A stretch of 52,734 bases of DNA from Bacteroidales bacterium (lineage in GTDB: Bacteria; Bacteroidota; Bacteroidia; Bacteroidales; P3): the NCBI GenBank assembly GCA_004551865.1, contig SFPR01000014.1, positions 1 to 52,734 of the forward strand. Reading direction: 5' to 3'. The notes under the pieces are model-generated. The model made no database searches, was not told the DNA's origin, and saw only the letters and a list, made by a program, of their open reading frames with translations. The first letter of the stretch is position 1. Every line of letters starts with the position of its first letter. Both the position numbers and the translations under genes were made by a program. Shown here in pieces: positions 9,008 through 17,053 of this stretch.

Positions 9008-10027
9008 ATGAAAAAGCAAATGCCAAGGACAAAAACTCCCAAAGCAAGCAGAGCAAAGCGACTTGCTTTACTCTTTTGTATGCTTCCAAATATCGTCATG
9101 GCACAAAAAGACATCATCATCTTTCATAACTGCGAAAACCTCTTCTATCCCACAAACGACACACTGACCCAAGACAACGACTTTACATCCGAAGGCAAAA
9201 AACATTGGACATTTGAACGTTATAAGAAGAAATACAACCTTTTGGCAAAGACCTACATTGCCGCAGGCGAGGGTTCGTTTCCTTCAATCGTAGGGCTGTG
9301 CGAAGTAGAAAGCGACCGAGTGTTGGAAGACTTGTGCAAAGGAACACCACTTCGCAAAGCAAACTATCAATTTATCCATTACGATTCAAAAGACATCAGA
9401 GGAATAGACGTAGCCCTTGTGTACAATCCCTCACGCTTCAAACCGAAAGAACACTACAAAATAACACCCGAGAGCAAAGACGAAAGCGAACGTACGCGAG
9501 ACGTATTGTATGTTTGCGGTATGCTCGGAGACAAATCAGTGAACATTTACGTCGTTCATGCTCCCTCAAGGCGAGAACACAATGCCAAGCAAGCCCTCAG
9601 AAAGAGCATCTTCGACAGTATATATTCTCATATCAAACAACTCAAAGCCCGAGGAGAAGAGAACTTTATCATAATGGGCGACATGAACGACAACCCTTGG
9701 GACGAAGCAATAGTCAAAGGCTTTCACACATTGGACAAAGAACCTTTTTTGATCAATCTTATGCAAAACAACAAGAAGAAAGCCGGCTCTTATGTCTATA
9801 ACGGACAATATCTGAGCTTTGACCAATTCATTGTAAGCACCAATCTTTGCCAATACATCGAAGACAAAGGCGATGCCTTTGTGATGAGGAACGATTTTTT
9901 AGTCGATGACAATCCCAAAAACAAGCTCATAACCCCCTATTCGACCTATCGCGGAATGAAATATCAGGGAGGCATCAGCGACCACTTCCCGATTGTCATG
10001 ACTCTTTCAGAAAAAACTCAGAAATAA
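9008..10027 (+). CDS. Exported endonuclease/exonuclease/phosphatase family protein
   Basis: The 339-aa product from the ATG at 9008 has a basic N-terminus and hydrophobic stretch (RLALLFCMLPNIVMAQ), read as a signal peptide. The body shows the EEP fold: 'FHNCENLF', 'SIVGLCEVESDRVLEDL' (catalytic Glu), 'GIDVALVYNPSRF', 'IYVVHAPSRR', 'IIMGDMNDNPWD' and 'ISDHFPIVMTL' (terminal SDH). These are the residues used by secreted nucleases or phosphodiesterases of the DNase I-like superfamily. A longer frame starts at a TTG at 8933, but that would translate the hairpin after gcvT, so I prefer 9008. Substrate is unknown; a secreted nuclease or lipid phosphodiesterase are both possible. Confidence 0.8.
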   Translation: MKKQMPRTKTPKASRAKRLALLFCMLPNIVMAQKDIIIFHNCENLFYPTNDTLTQDNDFTSEGKKHWTFERYKKKYNLLAKTYIAAGEGSFPSIVGLCEVESDRVLEDLCKGTPLRKANYQFIHYDSKDIRGIDVALVYNPSRFKPKEHYKITPESKDESERTRDVLYVCGMLGDKSVNIYVVHAPSRREHNAKQALRKSIFDSIYSHIKQLKARGEENFIIMGDMNDNPWDEAIVKGFHTLDKEPFLINLMQNNKKKAGSYVYNGQYLSFDQFIVSTNLCQYIEDKGDAFVMRNDFLVDDNPKNKLITPYSTYRGMKYQGGISDHFPIVMTLSEKTQK

Positions 10028-10031
10028 ACGC

Positions 10032-10922
10032 TCACACTACCGACCTATATTGAGTAGGTGTTTTGCCGGTTCGAGCCTTAAAGAAACGGACAAAGTGTTG
10101 CGGATATTCAAAACCGAGATGTCGGCTGACCATGCTCACAGTCAGACTATCATCATTGAGCAGCTGTTTTGCCGATGCAACAAGATGGTCTGAAATAAAG
10201 TCTTTTGCCGTCCGTCCTGTCTCCACTCTGACAAGCTCTCCGAAGTAACCATTTGACAGACAGCACTTGTCGGCAAAATAAGCCACGGTCGGAAGTCCGC
10301 AATCTATCGCTTTGGTATCAATATACTCCTTAAGAAGTGTTTCAAACTTCTTTACAACAGCATGATTTATCTCTCCGCGTGTAACGAATTGCCGATCGTA
10401 GAAGCGGAGGCAATAGTTGAGCAACAATTCTATGTTTGATACGATGAGTTCTCTGCTATGTTTGTCAATCGGACGTAAGAGTTCTTGTTTTATCATGTCG
10501 AGTACGTTGAGAAAAATCTCTATCTCCCTTGCGGAAAGGTGCAAAGCCTCATTACTCGAATAGGAAAAGAACTCATAACGCCCCATATTCTTGCCCAAAG
10601 ATGTGCGTGAGAGCAAATCGGGGTGAAAGACAAGAGCCGTCCACTTGGGATATTGAACTTCCGGGACAGGTTCTACATGTATGGTTTGCCCCGGAGCAAA
10701 GTTGGTAACCGTCATTTCGTCAAAGTCATACTTCGTTCGTCCGTATGATAACTTGCACCCTTTGTTCTCTTTCAAGAAAATAGCATAAATATTATAGTGA
10801 ACTATGTAATCACTCGGCTGAATTTGCCTATCGAACCTTGCCACACTCACAAGAGGGTGAAGAGTTTCAAATCCGTATCTTTCGTTAAATTGTTGCACAG
10901 TGTCAAAATAAATCTCTTCCAT
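10032..10922 (-). CDS. AraC-family transcriptional regulator
   Basis: The 296-aa protein has a cupin-like N-terminal sensing region (residues about 30-160). The C-terminal AraC DNA-binding domain has two helix-turn-helix motifs: 'VAYFADKCCLSNGYFGELVRVETG' and 'SMVSRHLGFEYPQHFVRFFKARTGKTPTQYR'. The second is the classic family signature. It lies 71 nt downstream of, and on the same strand as, the three-gene exported-enzyme operon and is the best candidate for its regulator; this is inferred from position only. It converges with the EEP gene, leaving only 4 nt between the two stops. A TAATTTTG -7 box lies upstream (10962 to 10955). Confidence 0.9.
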   Translation of the reverse strand: MEEIYFDTVQQFNERYGFETLHPLVSVARFDRQIQPSDYIVHYNIYAIFLKENKGCKLSYGRTKYDFDEMTVTNFAPGQTIHVEPVPEVQYPKWTALVFHPDLLSRTSLGKNMGRYEFFSYSSNEALHLSAREIEIFLNVLDMIKQELLRPIDKHSRELIVSNIELLLNYCLRFYDRQFVTRGEINHAVVKKFETLLKEYIDTKAIDCGLPTVAYFADKCCLSNGYFGELVRVETGRTAKDFISDHLVASAKQLLNDDSLTVSMVSRHLGFEYPQHFVRFFKARTGKTPTQYRSVV

Positions 10923-10954
10923 TGCACTTTGCTTGGTTTATTGTTTTGAAAGTC

Positions 10955-10962
10955 CAAAATTA
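10955..10962 (-). promoter_or_regulatory. Possible -7 box of the araC-type gene
   Basis: Read on the - strand this is TAATTTTG, 33 nt before the regulator's ATG. No good TTTG lies at the expected distance, so the regulator may also be co-transcribed with the operon upstream. Confidence 0.35.
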
Positions 10963-10993
10963 CAAAAAAATAACCACAACTCATTCACTCGTT

Positions 10994-12106
10994 TCACTGC
11001 TCTATTGCTGCCTTATACTGCTGTTCACTCACCTCTTCAAGCCATTCATTACTCTCTTCTCCACCTGTTTTTACATGAGTGGTAAGATGTTGAAACCAAG
11101 ACCGACTGTCGGCTCCGTGCCAATGTTTCACGCCCTCGGGAATCTCGATTACATCTCCGGGATATAGAGCTATTGCAGGTTCACCCCACTGCTGATACCA
11201 CCCCTTTCCGCTGACGCAAATCAGTATTTGGCGACAGCCATGGTGTATATGCCAATTGTTTCTGCAACCCGGTTCAAAAGTTATGTTGCTGTAATTCTGC
11301 ACACTTTGCTCTTTATCTGACAAATTTTTGGGTTTCAGTTGTGTAAGATAGCTGTTGCCAGTAAAATATCGGGCAAAGCCGTCGTTAGGTTCTCCCTTTG
11401 CAAACTCGCTTTGCAGCGTCAATCCTTCAGAAGCAAGCCAAGAGAGAAGAAAATCAATACTCTGTTGTGTATTACCCATTGCCACTGCTCCACGTTTATG
11501 AGATGCAAGTTGAGAATCCACACCTTTCATTCCGGCAAGGGCTGCCAAGGTTACCAATTCTCGATCTGCCGCCGTGAGTTGGTCTCCGGCAAAGATGTCT
11601 CCAAACAAATGTGATTTCAAATAATAGTCCTCTTGCGGACAAAAAGCGAATGAGTAAGGCATTCCGCCGACAAGACGAGACTGCACTGCCGTTCCTTGCT
11701 TCAAGGCTTCGGCTGCATCGTCCCACAAGGCAGGACGTTGCCACTCTCTGCCCTCATTGTCTTCCATGCCTTGTGCCTTACGCTCATCAAGTACTTCTTT
11801 GAGCTTATTGAGAGCATTGAGAGAACGAGGAAAACCCGTATAAGCATAGAGCTGAGAGAAAGCCTCCTTCAACTCGTTTACGCTTACCCCATTGTCAAGG
11901 GCTTTTCTGATTGCAACATCAAGTCTTTCCATGTCGCCTTGTGCCTCAATGCACGCACATTCTGCCAAAGAAAGCTGACGAAGTGTCAATAAAGTTTCTG
12001 TTTCCATTCTATCTTGGTTTTGAGCATTGACAATCAATGTTGAAGTTAGGAGAACACATAACAACAAACGATTGATAACATTCAATTTCTCGGTGATACC
12101 TATCAT
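10994..12106 (-). CDS. Carboxymuconolactone decarboxylase-like / cupin fusion protein
   Basis: The 370-aa product starts with a signal-peptide-like segment (RLLLCVLLTSTLIVNAQ). Two carboxymuconolactone decarboxylase/AhpD-like helical modules follow (about residues 55-115 and 160-230, e.g. 'LTAADRELVTLAALAGM'). A C-terminal cupin has 'EPGCRNNWHIHHGCRQILICVSGKGWYQQWGEPAIALYPGDVIEIPEGVKHWHG', whose His cluster suits metal binding. Many homologous fusions exist in gut Bacteroidota; the substrate is not known. The first module has 'AECACIEAQGDMERL' but no clear AhpD CxxC pair. It overlaps the upstream flavodoxin-like gene by 4 nt (ATGA), so it is the last gene of a coupled operon. Confidence 0.8.
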   Translation of the reverse strand: MIGITEKLNVINRLLLCVLLTSTLIVNAQNQDRMETETLLTLRQLSLAECACIEAQGDMERLDVAIRKALDNGVSVNELKEAFSQLYAYTGFPRSLNALNKLKEVLDERKAQGMEDNEGREWQRPALWDDAAEALKQGTAVQSRLVGGMPYSFAFCPQEDYYLKSHLFGDIFAGDQLTAADRELVTLAALAGMKGVDSQLASHKRGAVAMGNTQQSIDFLLSWLASEGLTLQSEFAKGEPNDGFARYFTGNSYLTQLKPKNLSDKEQSVQNYSNITFEPGCRNNWHIHHGCRQILICVSGKGWYQQWGEPAIALYPGDVIEIPEGVKHWHGADSRSWFQHLTTHVKTGGEESNEWLEEVSEQQYKAAIEQ

Positions 12107-12681
12107 TGTTTTGTCGATTCAAGTTTCTCTCTCAATGTCTTTGCTTCACTTCTGTCGGTTGCCATACCCTCGTATGCGAAACCATACATATCGGCAAAGC
12201 GACTCATTGTATATTCTCCGGCGTCAATCATCATCTTTGTAGGAGCAGCTCCCTGATAAAGGAAGAACAATCGTTTGCCTTTGAACTCTCCGGAGGGTAC
12301 ATAGCCATAGAAACGTTCCATAAGGGTACGCAAAGAAGCACAAATGTTGTGCCAATAGACCGGAGAACCCATTACGATAATGTCGGCATGCTTCATTTTG
12401 GCAATCAATTCGTCAAGTTGGTCGCCTTCAAGCGTCTGTCCGTAGAAATTAAGCCGATAATCGTTAAGGTTAAGCGTCTCATATTCTCTGCCCTCGAGCA
12501 GTACTTTTGCCAATGCGGCAGTATTTCCGTCGCGGTTAGGGCTTCCGTTAATAAAGAGTATCGTTTCCATTTTTGTATTTCTTGTCATTGGTTCATTATT
12601 ATGATTGTTACAACTTACAGCAAATTGCGATAAAAGAGCAGCAACAAGCATTAGTATGCTTTCTATTTTAATCCTGTTCAT
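12103..12681 (-). CDS. Flavodoxin-fold NAD(P)H-dependent FMN oxidoreductase with lipoprotein-like N-terminus
   Basis: From residue 38 the protein reads 'METILFINGSPNRDGNTAAL', the FMN phosphate-binding loop of the flavodoxin-fold oxidoreductase family. 'ADIIVMGSPVYWHNICASLRTLMERF' follows and contacts the flavin ring. Upstream of this core is an in-frame 37-residue extension with a hydrophobic segment ending 'SQFAVSC', which looks like a relaxed lipobox. The ATG at 12681 lies 8 nt after the hydrolase stop, which supports the long start. A start at 12570 would give a normal cytosolic enzyme of 155 aa. An exported FMN enzyme would be unusual. Enzyme class is well supported; location is uncertain. 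Confidence 0.85.
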   Translation of the reverse strand: MNRIKIESILMLVAALLSQFAVSCNNHNNEPMTRNTKMETILFINGSPNRDGNTAALAKVLLEGREYETLNLNDYRLNFYGQTLEGDQLDELIAKMKHADIIVMGSPVYWHNICASLRTLMERFYGYVPSGEFKGKRLFFLYQGAAPTKMMIDAGEYTMSRFADMYGFAYEGMATDRSEAKTLREKLESTKQ

Positions 12682-12689
12682 TTTACGGC

Positions 12690-13772
12690 TTATTTTATCG
12701 AGCGTTTTACAAAATCTACTATTTCATTCCAAGGAATAAAATTACCTTCTCCGCCGTCATAGAGGTCGCAATGTGTGGCTGCGGGAACGATGAGCAGGCG
12801 TTTATTATCTGCATATTTGCCACTTGTCAGCTTTTGATAGGCTTCTTCGCCAAAGTAACGACTGTGTGCTTTCTCTCCATGCACAATGAGTACCGGTGTT
12901 CTCACTTCCGAAGCTGCTATCCATAAATTTTGATTAAGCATCATAAGTGTAGAGGTAATATTCCAACCCATGTTGGAATTGAGCGACCGTGAGTGATACC
13001 CTCTCTTCTCAGATTTGTAATATGCAATATATTGTTTCAAAAACTCGGTAGCATCATCTGTCGGAACATCTGGCAATCCTCCCTGAGGCAATATCTCGCC
13101 CTTGCGAAACTCTTCGGTACGTTGCTCTGACAACTGCTTTTTCAGTTGATAGCGACCCTCCTCGTCCATGCTGTCAAAGTAGCCTTGCTGTGTTACACGC
13201 GTCATATTGTACAAAGTAATGGCAACGGTTACCTTGATACGAGGGTCAAGAGCTGCGGCATTAAGGGCAATTCCGCCCCAGCCACAAATACCTATAATGC
13301 CTATACGCTCGCTGTCCACGTCCTTGCGACAAGAAAGATAGTCCACTGCCGCACAAAAGTCTTCAGTATTGATGTCCATAGAAGACGAATAGCGAGGACT
13401 ACCTCCGCTTTCGCCCGTAAACGAGGGGTCAAAAGCTATTGTAAGAAAGCCTTCTTCCGCCAAGCGTTGGGCATAAAGTCCGCTCGATTGTTCTTTTACT
13501 GCTCCGAAAGGACCGCTCACTGCCAATGCCGGCAACTTTTCGTTTCCGGTCTTCGGACGATAGAGGTCGGCGGCAAGCGTGATGCCAAAACGATTGACAA
13601 AGGTAACCTTTTCGTGCATCACCTTTTCACTTTTCGGGAAAGTCTTATCCCACTCATTTGTCAAAGACAAGGATTCTTTTGCGGCAAATCGAGAGTTTGT
13701 CGTCTGTGCTTGTGCATTCATTGAGATTGATAGTGCCATAATTATAATCAAACTTTTAATTCTCATAATCAC
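12690..13772 (-). CDS. Exported alpha/beta hydrolase (dienelactone hydrolase-like)
   Basis: The 360-aa protein carries a signal peptide (SLIIIMALSISMNAQAQ) and an alpha/beta hydrolase domain. The nucleophile elbow reads 'RIGIIGICGWGGIALNAAA', with Cys where most esterases have Ser; this resembles dienelactone hydrolase-type elbows. 'LIVHGEKAHSRYFGEEAY' probably supplies the acid, and 'PAATHCDLYDG' the His. 'VTFVNRFGITLAADLYRP' is a start typical of the YcjY-like subgroup. It is the first gene of the operon with the flavodoxin-like and cupin genes. The substrate is unknown, but the shared export signals suggest a joint role in the envelope. Confidence 0.85.
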   Translation of the reverse strand: MIMRIKSLIIIMALSISMNAQAQTTNSRFAAKESLSLTNEWDKTFPKSEKVMHEKVTFVNRFGITLAADLYRPKTGNEKLPALAVSGPFGAVKEQSSGLYAQRLAEEGFLTIAFDPSFTGESGGSPRYSSSMDINTEDFCAAVDYLSCRKDVDSERIGIIGICGWGGIALNAAALDPRIKVTVAITLYNMTRVTQQGYFDSMDEEGRYQLKKQLSEQRTEEFRKGEILPQGGLPDVPTDDATEFLKQYIAYYKSEKRGYHSRSLNSNMGWNITSTLMMLNQNLWIAASEVRTPVLIVHGEKAHSRYFGEEAYQKLTSGKYADNKRLLIVPAATHCDLYDGGEGNFIPWNEIVDFVKRSIK

Positions 13773-13860
13773 ATCTTAATTTTACTCATTTCAGATACCT
13801 TATAGAGCAGTTTTTTCTGATGTTTCTCTGCTCAATGCACCCTTATGATTTATTTCGATG

Positions 13861-13868
13861 CAAAATTA
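13861..13868 (-). promoter_or_regulatory. -7 box of the hydrolase operon
   Basis: Reads TAATTTTG on the - strand, 89 nt before the hydrolase ATG. The -33 TTTG is not at the canonical distance, so support is partial. Confidence 0.4.
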
Positions 13869-14020
13869 CAACCAAAACTCAACAAACCCACTTACCCAAA
13901 TTTCGGCAATAATGACCCATAGTGGGGGTATTTGTAAGCAAAAAAAATAGAGACGCAACATATCTCCAAGCAAAACACACACAACCGCCGTTTTTGCTTG
14001 CAAGATGACTTGGCAGATTG

Positions 14021-14068
14021 GCAAAATAAAACGGCGGATTGTTCCAACAAAACGCCGTTTTATTTTGC
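14021..14068. terminator. Strong bidirectional hairpin after the metal ATPase
   Basis: GCAAAATAAAACGGCG (14021-14036) and CGCCGTTTTATTTTGC (14053-14068) form a perfect 16-bp stem with a 16-nt loop. It begins 12 nt after the ATPase stop. The A/T-rich outer stem would give U-rich 3' ends in both directions. Confidence 0.75.
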
Positions 14069-14080
14069 TCAAATGCAGTT

Positions 14081-15991
14081 CTAAATTTTGCGTACATACA
14101 TGGCTCGAATGGCATTCAATACAGCAAGTACCATAACTACCACGTCTGCAAAAATCGCAAGCCACATATTAACAATGCCGACAATGCCCAATATCAGGCA
14201 GATGCCCTTTACACCCAATGCCATGACGATATTCTCTCTGACTATGCGAAGGCATTTTCGTGATATGCGTATTGCTTTGCCGATTTTTGTCGTATCGTCG
14301 TCCATGAGTACCACATCTGCCGCTTCGATGGCTGCATCGCTACCCATTGCTCCCATTGCTATGCCCACATCGGCACGAGATAATACAGGTGCATCGTTAA
14401 TTCCGTCTCCCACAAAGGCTGTTTTATCTGTTTTTGTCTGTGAATTGATGATTTTTTCTACTTGTGATACTTTGTCGGTAGGCAGAAGCTCGCCATATAC
14501 TTGGTCAATACCGAGTGCCAAAGCGGTTTGTTCTGCAACTGCCTTGGTGTCTCCTGTCAGCATGACGGTTCGGGTAATTCCCACCTGACGTAGGTCTGCA
14601 ACTGCTTTTGCCGCTTCGGGCTTTACCACATCTCCCAATACTATATGCCCGAGGTATTTTCCTTCAACCGAAAGGTAAACAATCGTTCCTGCTTTCTTGC
14701 ATCGACAAGGCGTAATGCCATAATCAAGCATCAATTTCTCATTTCCCACAGCCACCGACTTGCCGTCAATGGTGGCAATTATTCCCTTGCCGCTTATTTC
14801 CTTGATTTGGCTCATGCGGCTTCTCTCGGGAGTGTGTCCGTATGCTTGTTGCAGTGATTTTGCTATGGGGTGTGAAGAGGAAGACTCGGCAATGGCTGCA
14901 TATTCCAACAACTGTTCTTTTTGCGATTGAATGTCTCTGTCATCTGCATCGTGGTATGCAATGACTTCAAACACTCCTTTGGTCAGAGTTCCTGTCTTGT
15001 CAAACACCACTGTCTTGACTTTGGAAAGGGTTTCCAAGATGTTGGCTCCCTTTACAAGCACTCCGTTTCGGCTTGCTCCCCCAATCCCTGCAAAGAATGA
15101 CAATGGGATACTGACAACCAAGGCACAAGGGCAGCTGATTACAAGGAAGACCAAGGCACGATAAGCCCATGAGCCAAAGGTGGCAAAACTCAATGTCTCT
15201 CCTGCAAAAACAATGAGAAACAAAGGCGGCAGCAGTGCAAGTGCCAAAGCTCCGTAACATACCGCAGGGGTATATATTCGTGCAAATTTGGCAATAAAGT
15301 CTTCTGATTTGGATTTTCTTGATGCCGAATCTTCCACAAGCTGCATGATTTTTGAGACGGTCGAATTGCCAAACTCTTTTGTTGTGCAAACGTTCAGCAC
15401 TCCCGATATATTGATACTTCCGCTTATGATTTCGTCGCCTGCTTTTACGTCTCGGGGAAGAGATTCTCCGCTAAGGGCAGAGGTATCTATGGACGATTCT
15501 CCCTCTATCACCACACCGTCAATTGGTACTTTTTCGCCGGGTTGCACGACAATGGTTTGTCCGACAGCCACATCTTCGGGAGAAACTCTGATAATTTTGC
15601 CGTCTTGCTCCACATTGGCATAATCGGGACGAATATCCATGAGTTCTGAAATGTTGCGACGGCTCTTTCCGACGGCATAGCTTTGAAAAAACTCGCCTAT
15701 TTGGTAAAAGAACATCACTGCAACAGCCTCCAAATAGTCTCCACTTCCCTCATACAAGGCAAGAGCAAAAGCTCCCACAGTTGCAATCGCCATAAGGAAA
15801 TTTTCGTCAAACACCCTGCCTCTGACTATTCCTTCGGCTGCTTCTTTCAATATGTCGTAACCAATAAAAAGATAAAGTGCGAGATAAACCACCAATCTTG
15901 TAACACCTTGGGGATTGACAATCAGCAAACCGGCTATCATAACCGCCGAGATGATAATTCTTGTAAGAATAATACGTTGTTCTCTGTTCAT
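14081..15991 (-). CDS. Heavy-metal-translocating P1B-type ATPase (Zn/Cd/Co type)
   Basis: The 636-aa ATPase exports metal ions across the inner membrane. Motifs in order: the actuator-domain 'TSALSGESLP' loop, the intramembrane metal site 'SCPCALVVS' (CPC), the phosphorylation site 'DKTGTLTKG', the P1B-specific 'SSSHPIAKSL' HP dipeptide, and the hinge 'FVGDGINDAPVLSRADVGIAMG'. The CPC motif plus the end of the protein fits the Zn2+/Cd2+/Co2+ group better than the Cu+ group. There is no N-terminal CxxC metal-binding domain, so it is a short form. It is divergent from a Fur-family regulator, which is the probable metal-responsive controller. Confidence 0.92.
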   Translation of the reverse strand: MNREQRIILTRIIISAVMIAGLLIVNPQGVTRLVVYLALYLFIGYDILKEAAEGIVRGRVFDENFLMAIATVGAFALALYEGSGDYLEAVAVMFFYQIGEFFQSYAVGKSRRNISELMDIRPDYANVEQDGKIIRVSPEDVAVGQTIVVQPGEKVPIDGVVIEGESSIDTSALSGESLPRDVKAGDEIISGSINISGVLNVCTTKEFGNSTVSKIMQLVEDSASRKSKSEDFIAKFARIYTPAVCYGALALALLPPLFLIVFAGETLSFATFGSWAYRALVFLVISCPCALVVSIPLSFFAGIGGASRNGVLVKGANILETLSKVKTVVFDKTGTLTKGVFEVIAYHDADDRDIQSQKEQLLEYAAIAESSSSHPIAKSLQQAYGHTPERSRMSQIKEISGKGIIATIDGKSVAVGNEKLMLDYGITPCRCKKAGTIVYLSVEGKYLGHIVLGDVVKPEAAKAVADLRQVGITRTVMLTGDTKAVAEQTALALGIDQVYGELLPTDKVSQVEKIINSQTKTDKTAFVGDGINDAPVLSRADVGIAMGAMGSDAAIEAADVVLMDDDTTKIGKAIRISRKCLRIVRENIVMALGVKGICLILGIVGIVNMWLAIFADVVVMVLAVLNAIRAMYVRKI

Positions 15992-16019
15992 ATCTGTATT
16001 TTTTTGTTTTAATTCGGTG

Positions 16020-16027
16020 CAAAATTA
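16020..16027 (-). promoter_or_regulatory. -7 box of the metal ATPase
   Basis: Reads TAATTTTG on the - strand, 29 nt before the ATPase ATG and within the intergenic region shared with the Fur-type gene. No TTTG at the canonical distance was found. Confidence 0.4.
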
Positions 16028-16074
16028 GGAGTTTTCTCATGCAACTTGTTTGCAATTTTTGCTTGTGGCTTTGC

Positions 16075-16136
16075 CTATTTGCCGTATTCTTTGCCAAATA
16101 GCGTGTAATCTTTTGAGAAAGAAAGTTGTCAAATAG
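16075..16136. promoter_or_regulatory. Candidate metal-regulator operator
   Basis: CTATTTG (16075-16081) and CAAATAG (16095-16101) form an inverted repeat with 20-bp centre spacing. A third CAAATAG lies at 16130-16136. All three are between the divergent ATPase and Fur-type genes. The arrangement suits a dimeric regulator such as the adjacent Fur homologue, but its known boxes differ between lineages, so this is inference. Confidence 0.4.
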
Positions 16137-16162
16137 GAGGACTTTGTTAAAACAATCAGATT

Positions 16163-16591
16163 ATGAATAATCAGGAGATAGAAAACATTTTGAATGCCAA
16201 ACAAGTCAAGCCGACTTCCAACCGTATCCTTGTATTGAGAGAATTGATAAAGGCTTCTCACCCTGTCAGTCTTGCCGATTTGGAAGTTTTGTTGGAATTT
16301 TCGATGGACAAGGCGAGTATTTTCAGAACGCTCAAACTATTTTCGGAAAAAGATGTCGTCCACCCTATTGAAGACGGCAGTCGTTCGCTAAAATATGAGC
16401 TGTGCCACAGCCTGACACACTGCAACTTTTCAGACCAACACATTCATTTCTATTGCGAACGCTGCAAAGAGACTTATTGCTTTGAGAATGTGAGTATTCC
16501 CATTGTAAGTATTCCCTCCGGTTTCACTCCTCGCTGCATCAACTATGTGATAAAAGGGTTGTGTCCGGAGTGTTCTGCAAAATCGAAGTAG
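16163..16591 (+). CDS. Fur-family metal-responsive regulator
   Basis: The 142-aa protein has the Fur layout. An N-terminal winged helix comes first ('TSNRILVLRELIKASHPVSLADLEVLL...DKASIFRTLKLFSEKDVVHPIEDG'). A dimerisation domain follows with the metal site 'HIHFYCERCKETYCFENV' and a structural zinc pair of Cys near the end ('CINYVIKGLCPEC'). Fur proteins repress uptake or activate efflux genes in response to Fe, Zn, Mn or peroxide. Divergence from a Zn/Cd-type efflux ATPase suggests zinc or a related metal as signal, though ferric regulation is not excluded. Its stop is followed by a bidirectional terminator shared with ridA. Confidence 0.88.
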   Translation: MNNQEIENILNAKQVKPTSNRILVLRELIKASHPVSLADLEVLLEFSMDKASIFRTLKLFSEKDVVHPIEDGSRSLKYELCHSLTHCNFSDQHIHFYCERCKETYCFENVSIPIVSIPSGFTPRCINYVIKGLCPECSAKSK

Positions 16592-16608
16592 GACTGTCAA
16601 AACAAAAA

Positions 16609-16635
16609 AAGGTCGGCAAGAAACTCACCGACCTT
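16609..16635. terminator. Bidirectional terminator between the Fur-type gene and ridA
   Basis: AAGGTCGG (16609-16616) and CCGACCTT (16628-16635) form an 8-bp stem with an 11-nt loop. An A-run at 16604-16610 supplies the U-tract for the - strand transcript. The flanking genes converge here. Confidence 0.75.
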
Positions 16636-16657
16636 CATAATCAGTCAATAGATAAGA

Positions 16658-17038
16658 CTATCCTTTGTATGCTATGGTTTCTATTTCGACCAATACTCCC
16701 ATAGGAAGTTTCTCTACTGCGTATGCTGCTCTTGCAGGCAACATTTCGTTGTAGTATTTGGCATATACTTCGTTCATTGCAGCAAAGTCGTCCATAGAGT
16801 TCAACAAACAAGTGGTCTTCACAACATCTTTGAAGCTGTATCCAGCCTCGGTCAATATCGCTTCTATGTTCTTGAAGACTTGTTCTGTCTGTTCGGTGAT
16901 TGTTTCAGGCACTTTGCCTGTTTCGGGATTTACAGGTATTTGTCCCGAGATGAACAGCATTCCGTTTCCTGCCAAAATTGCCTGACTATATGGTCCTATG
17001 GCTTTTGGTGCTTTTGGTGTGTTGATTACTTTGTTCAT
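16658..17038 (-). CDS. ridA: RidA family 2-iminobutanoate/2-iminopropanoate deaminase
   Basis: The 126-aa protein hydrolyses reactive enamine/imine intermediates released by PLP enzymes such as threonine dehydratase. It matches the family over its full length: start 'MNKVINTPKAPKAIGPYSQAILAGNGMLFISGQIPVNPETG', then 'VVKTTCLLNSMDDFAAMNEVYAKYY', and the 'LPARAAYAVEKLPMGVLVEIETIA' end. In that end the Arg and Glu form the carboxylate-binding active site of the trimer. It starts 15 nt after the M6 metalloprotease gene on the same strand, so the two may share a transcript although their functions are unrelated. Confidence 0.95.
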   Translation of the reverse strand: MNKVINTPKAPKAIGPYSQAILAGNGMLFISGQIPVNPETGKVPETITEQTEQVFKNIEAILTEAGYSFKDVVKTTCLLNSMDDFAAMNEVYAKYYNEMLPARAAYAVEKLPMGVLVEIETIAYKG

Positions 17039-17053
17039 TGTTTTTGTGTTTTT

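Larger units (their letters stand above)
13773..14080. other. Intergenic region with promoter and hairpin cluster
   Basis: 308 bp without a supported gene. It holds the -7 box of the hydrolase operon (13861-13868) and a 16-bp-stem hairpin (14021-14068). An extra arm, CCGCCGTTTT at 13985-13994, can pair with AAAACGGCGG at 14028-14037 and so compete with that hairpin. The short open frames here overlap the hairpins and show no recognisable protein pattern. Confidence 0.6.

Noticed and set aside
10032..10922. AraC regulator as part of the EEP-gene unit
   Set aside because: The genes converge with a 4-nt gap, so they cannot share a transcript.
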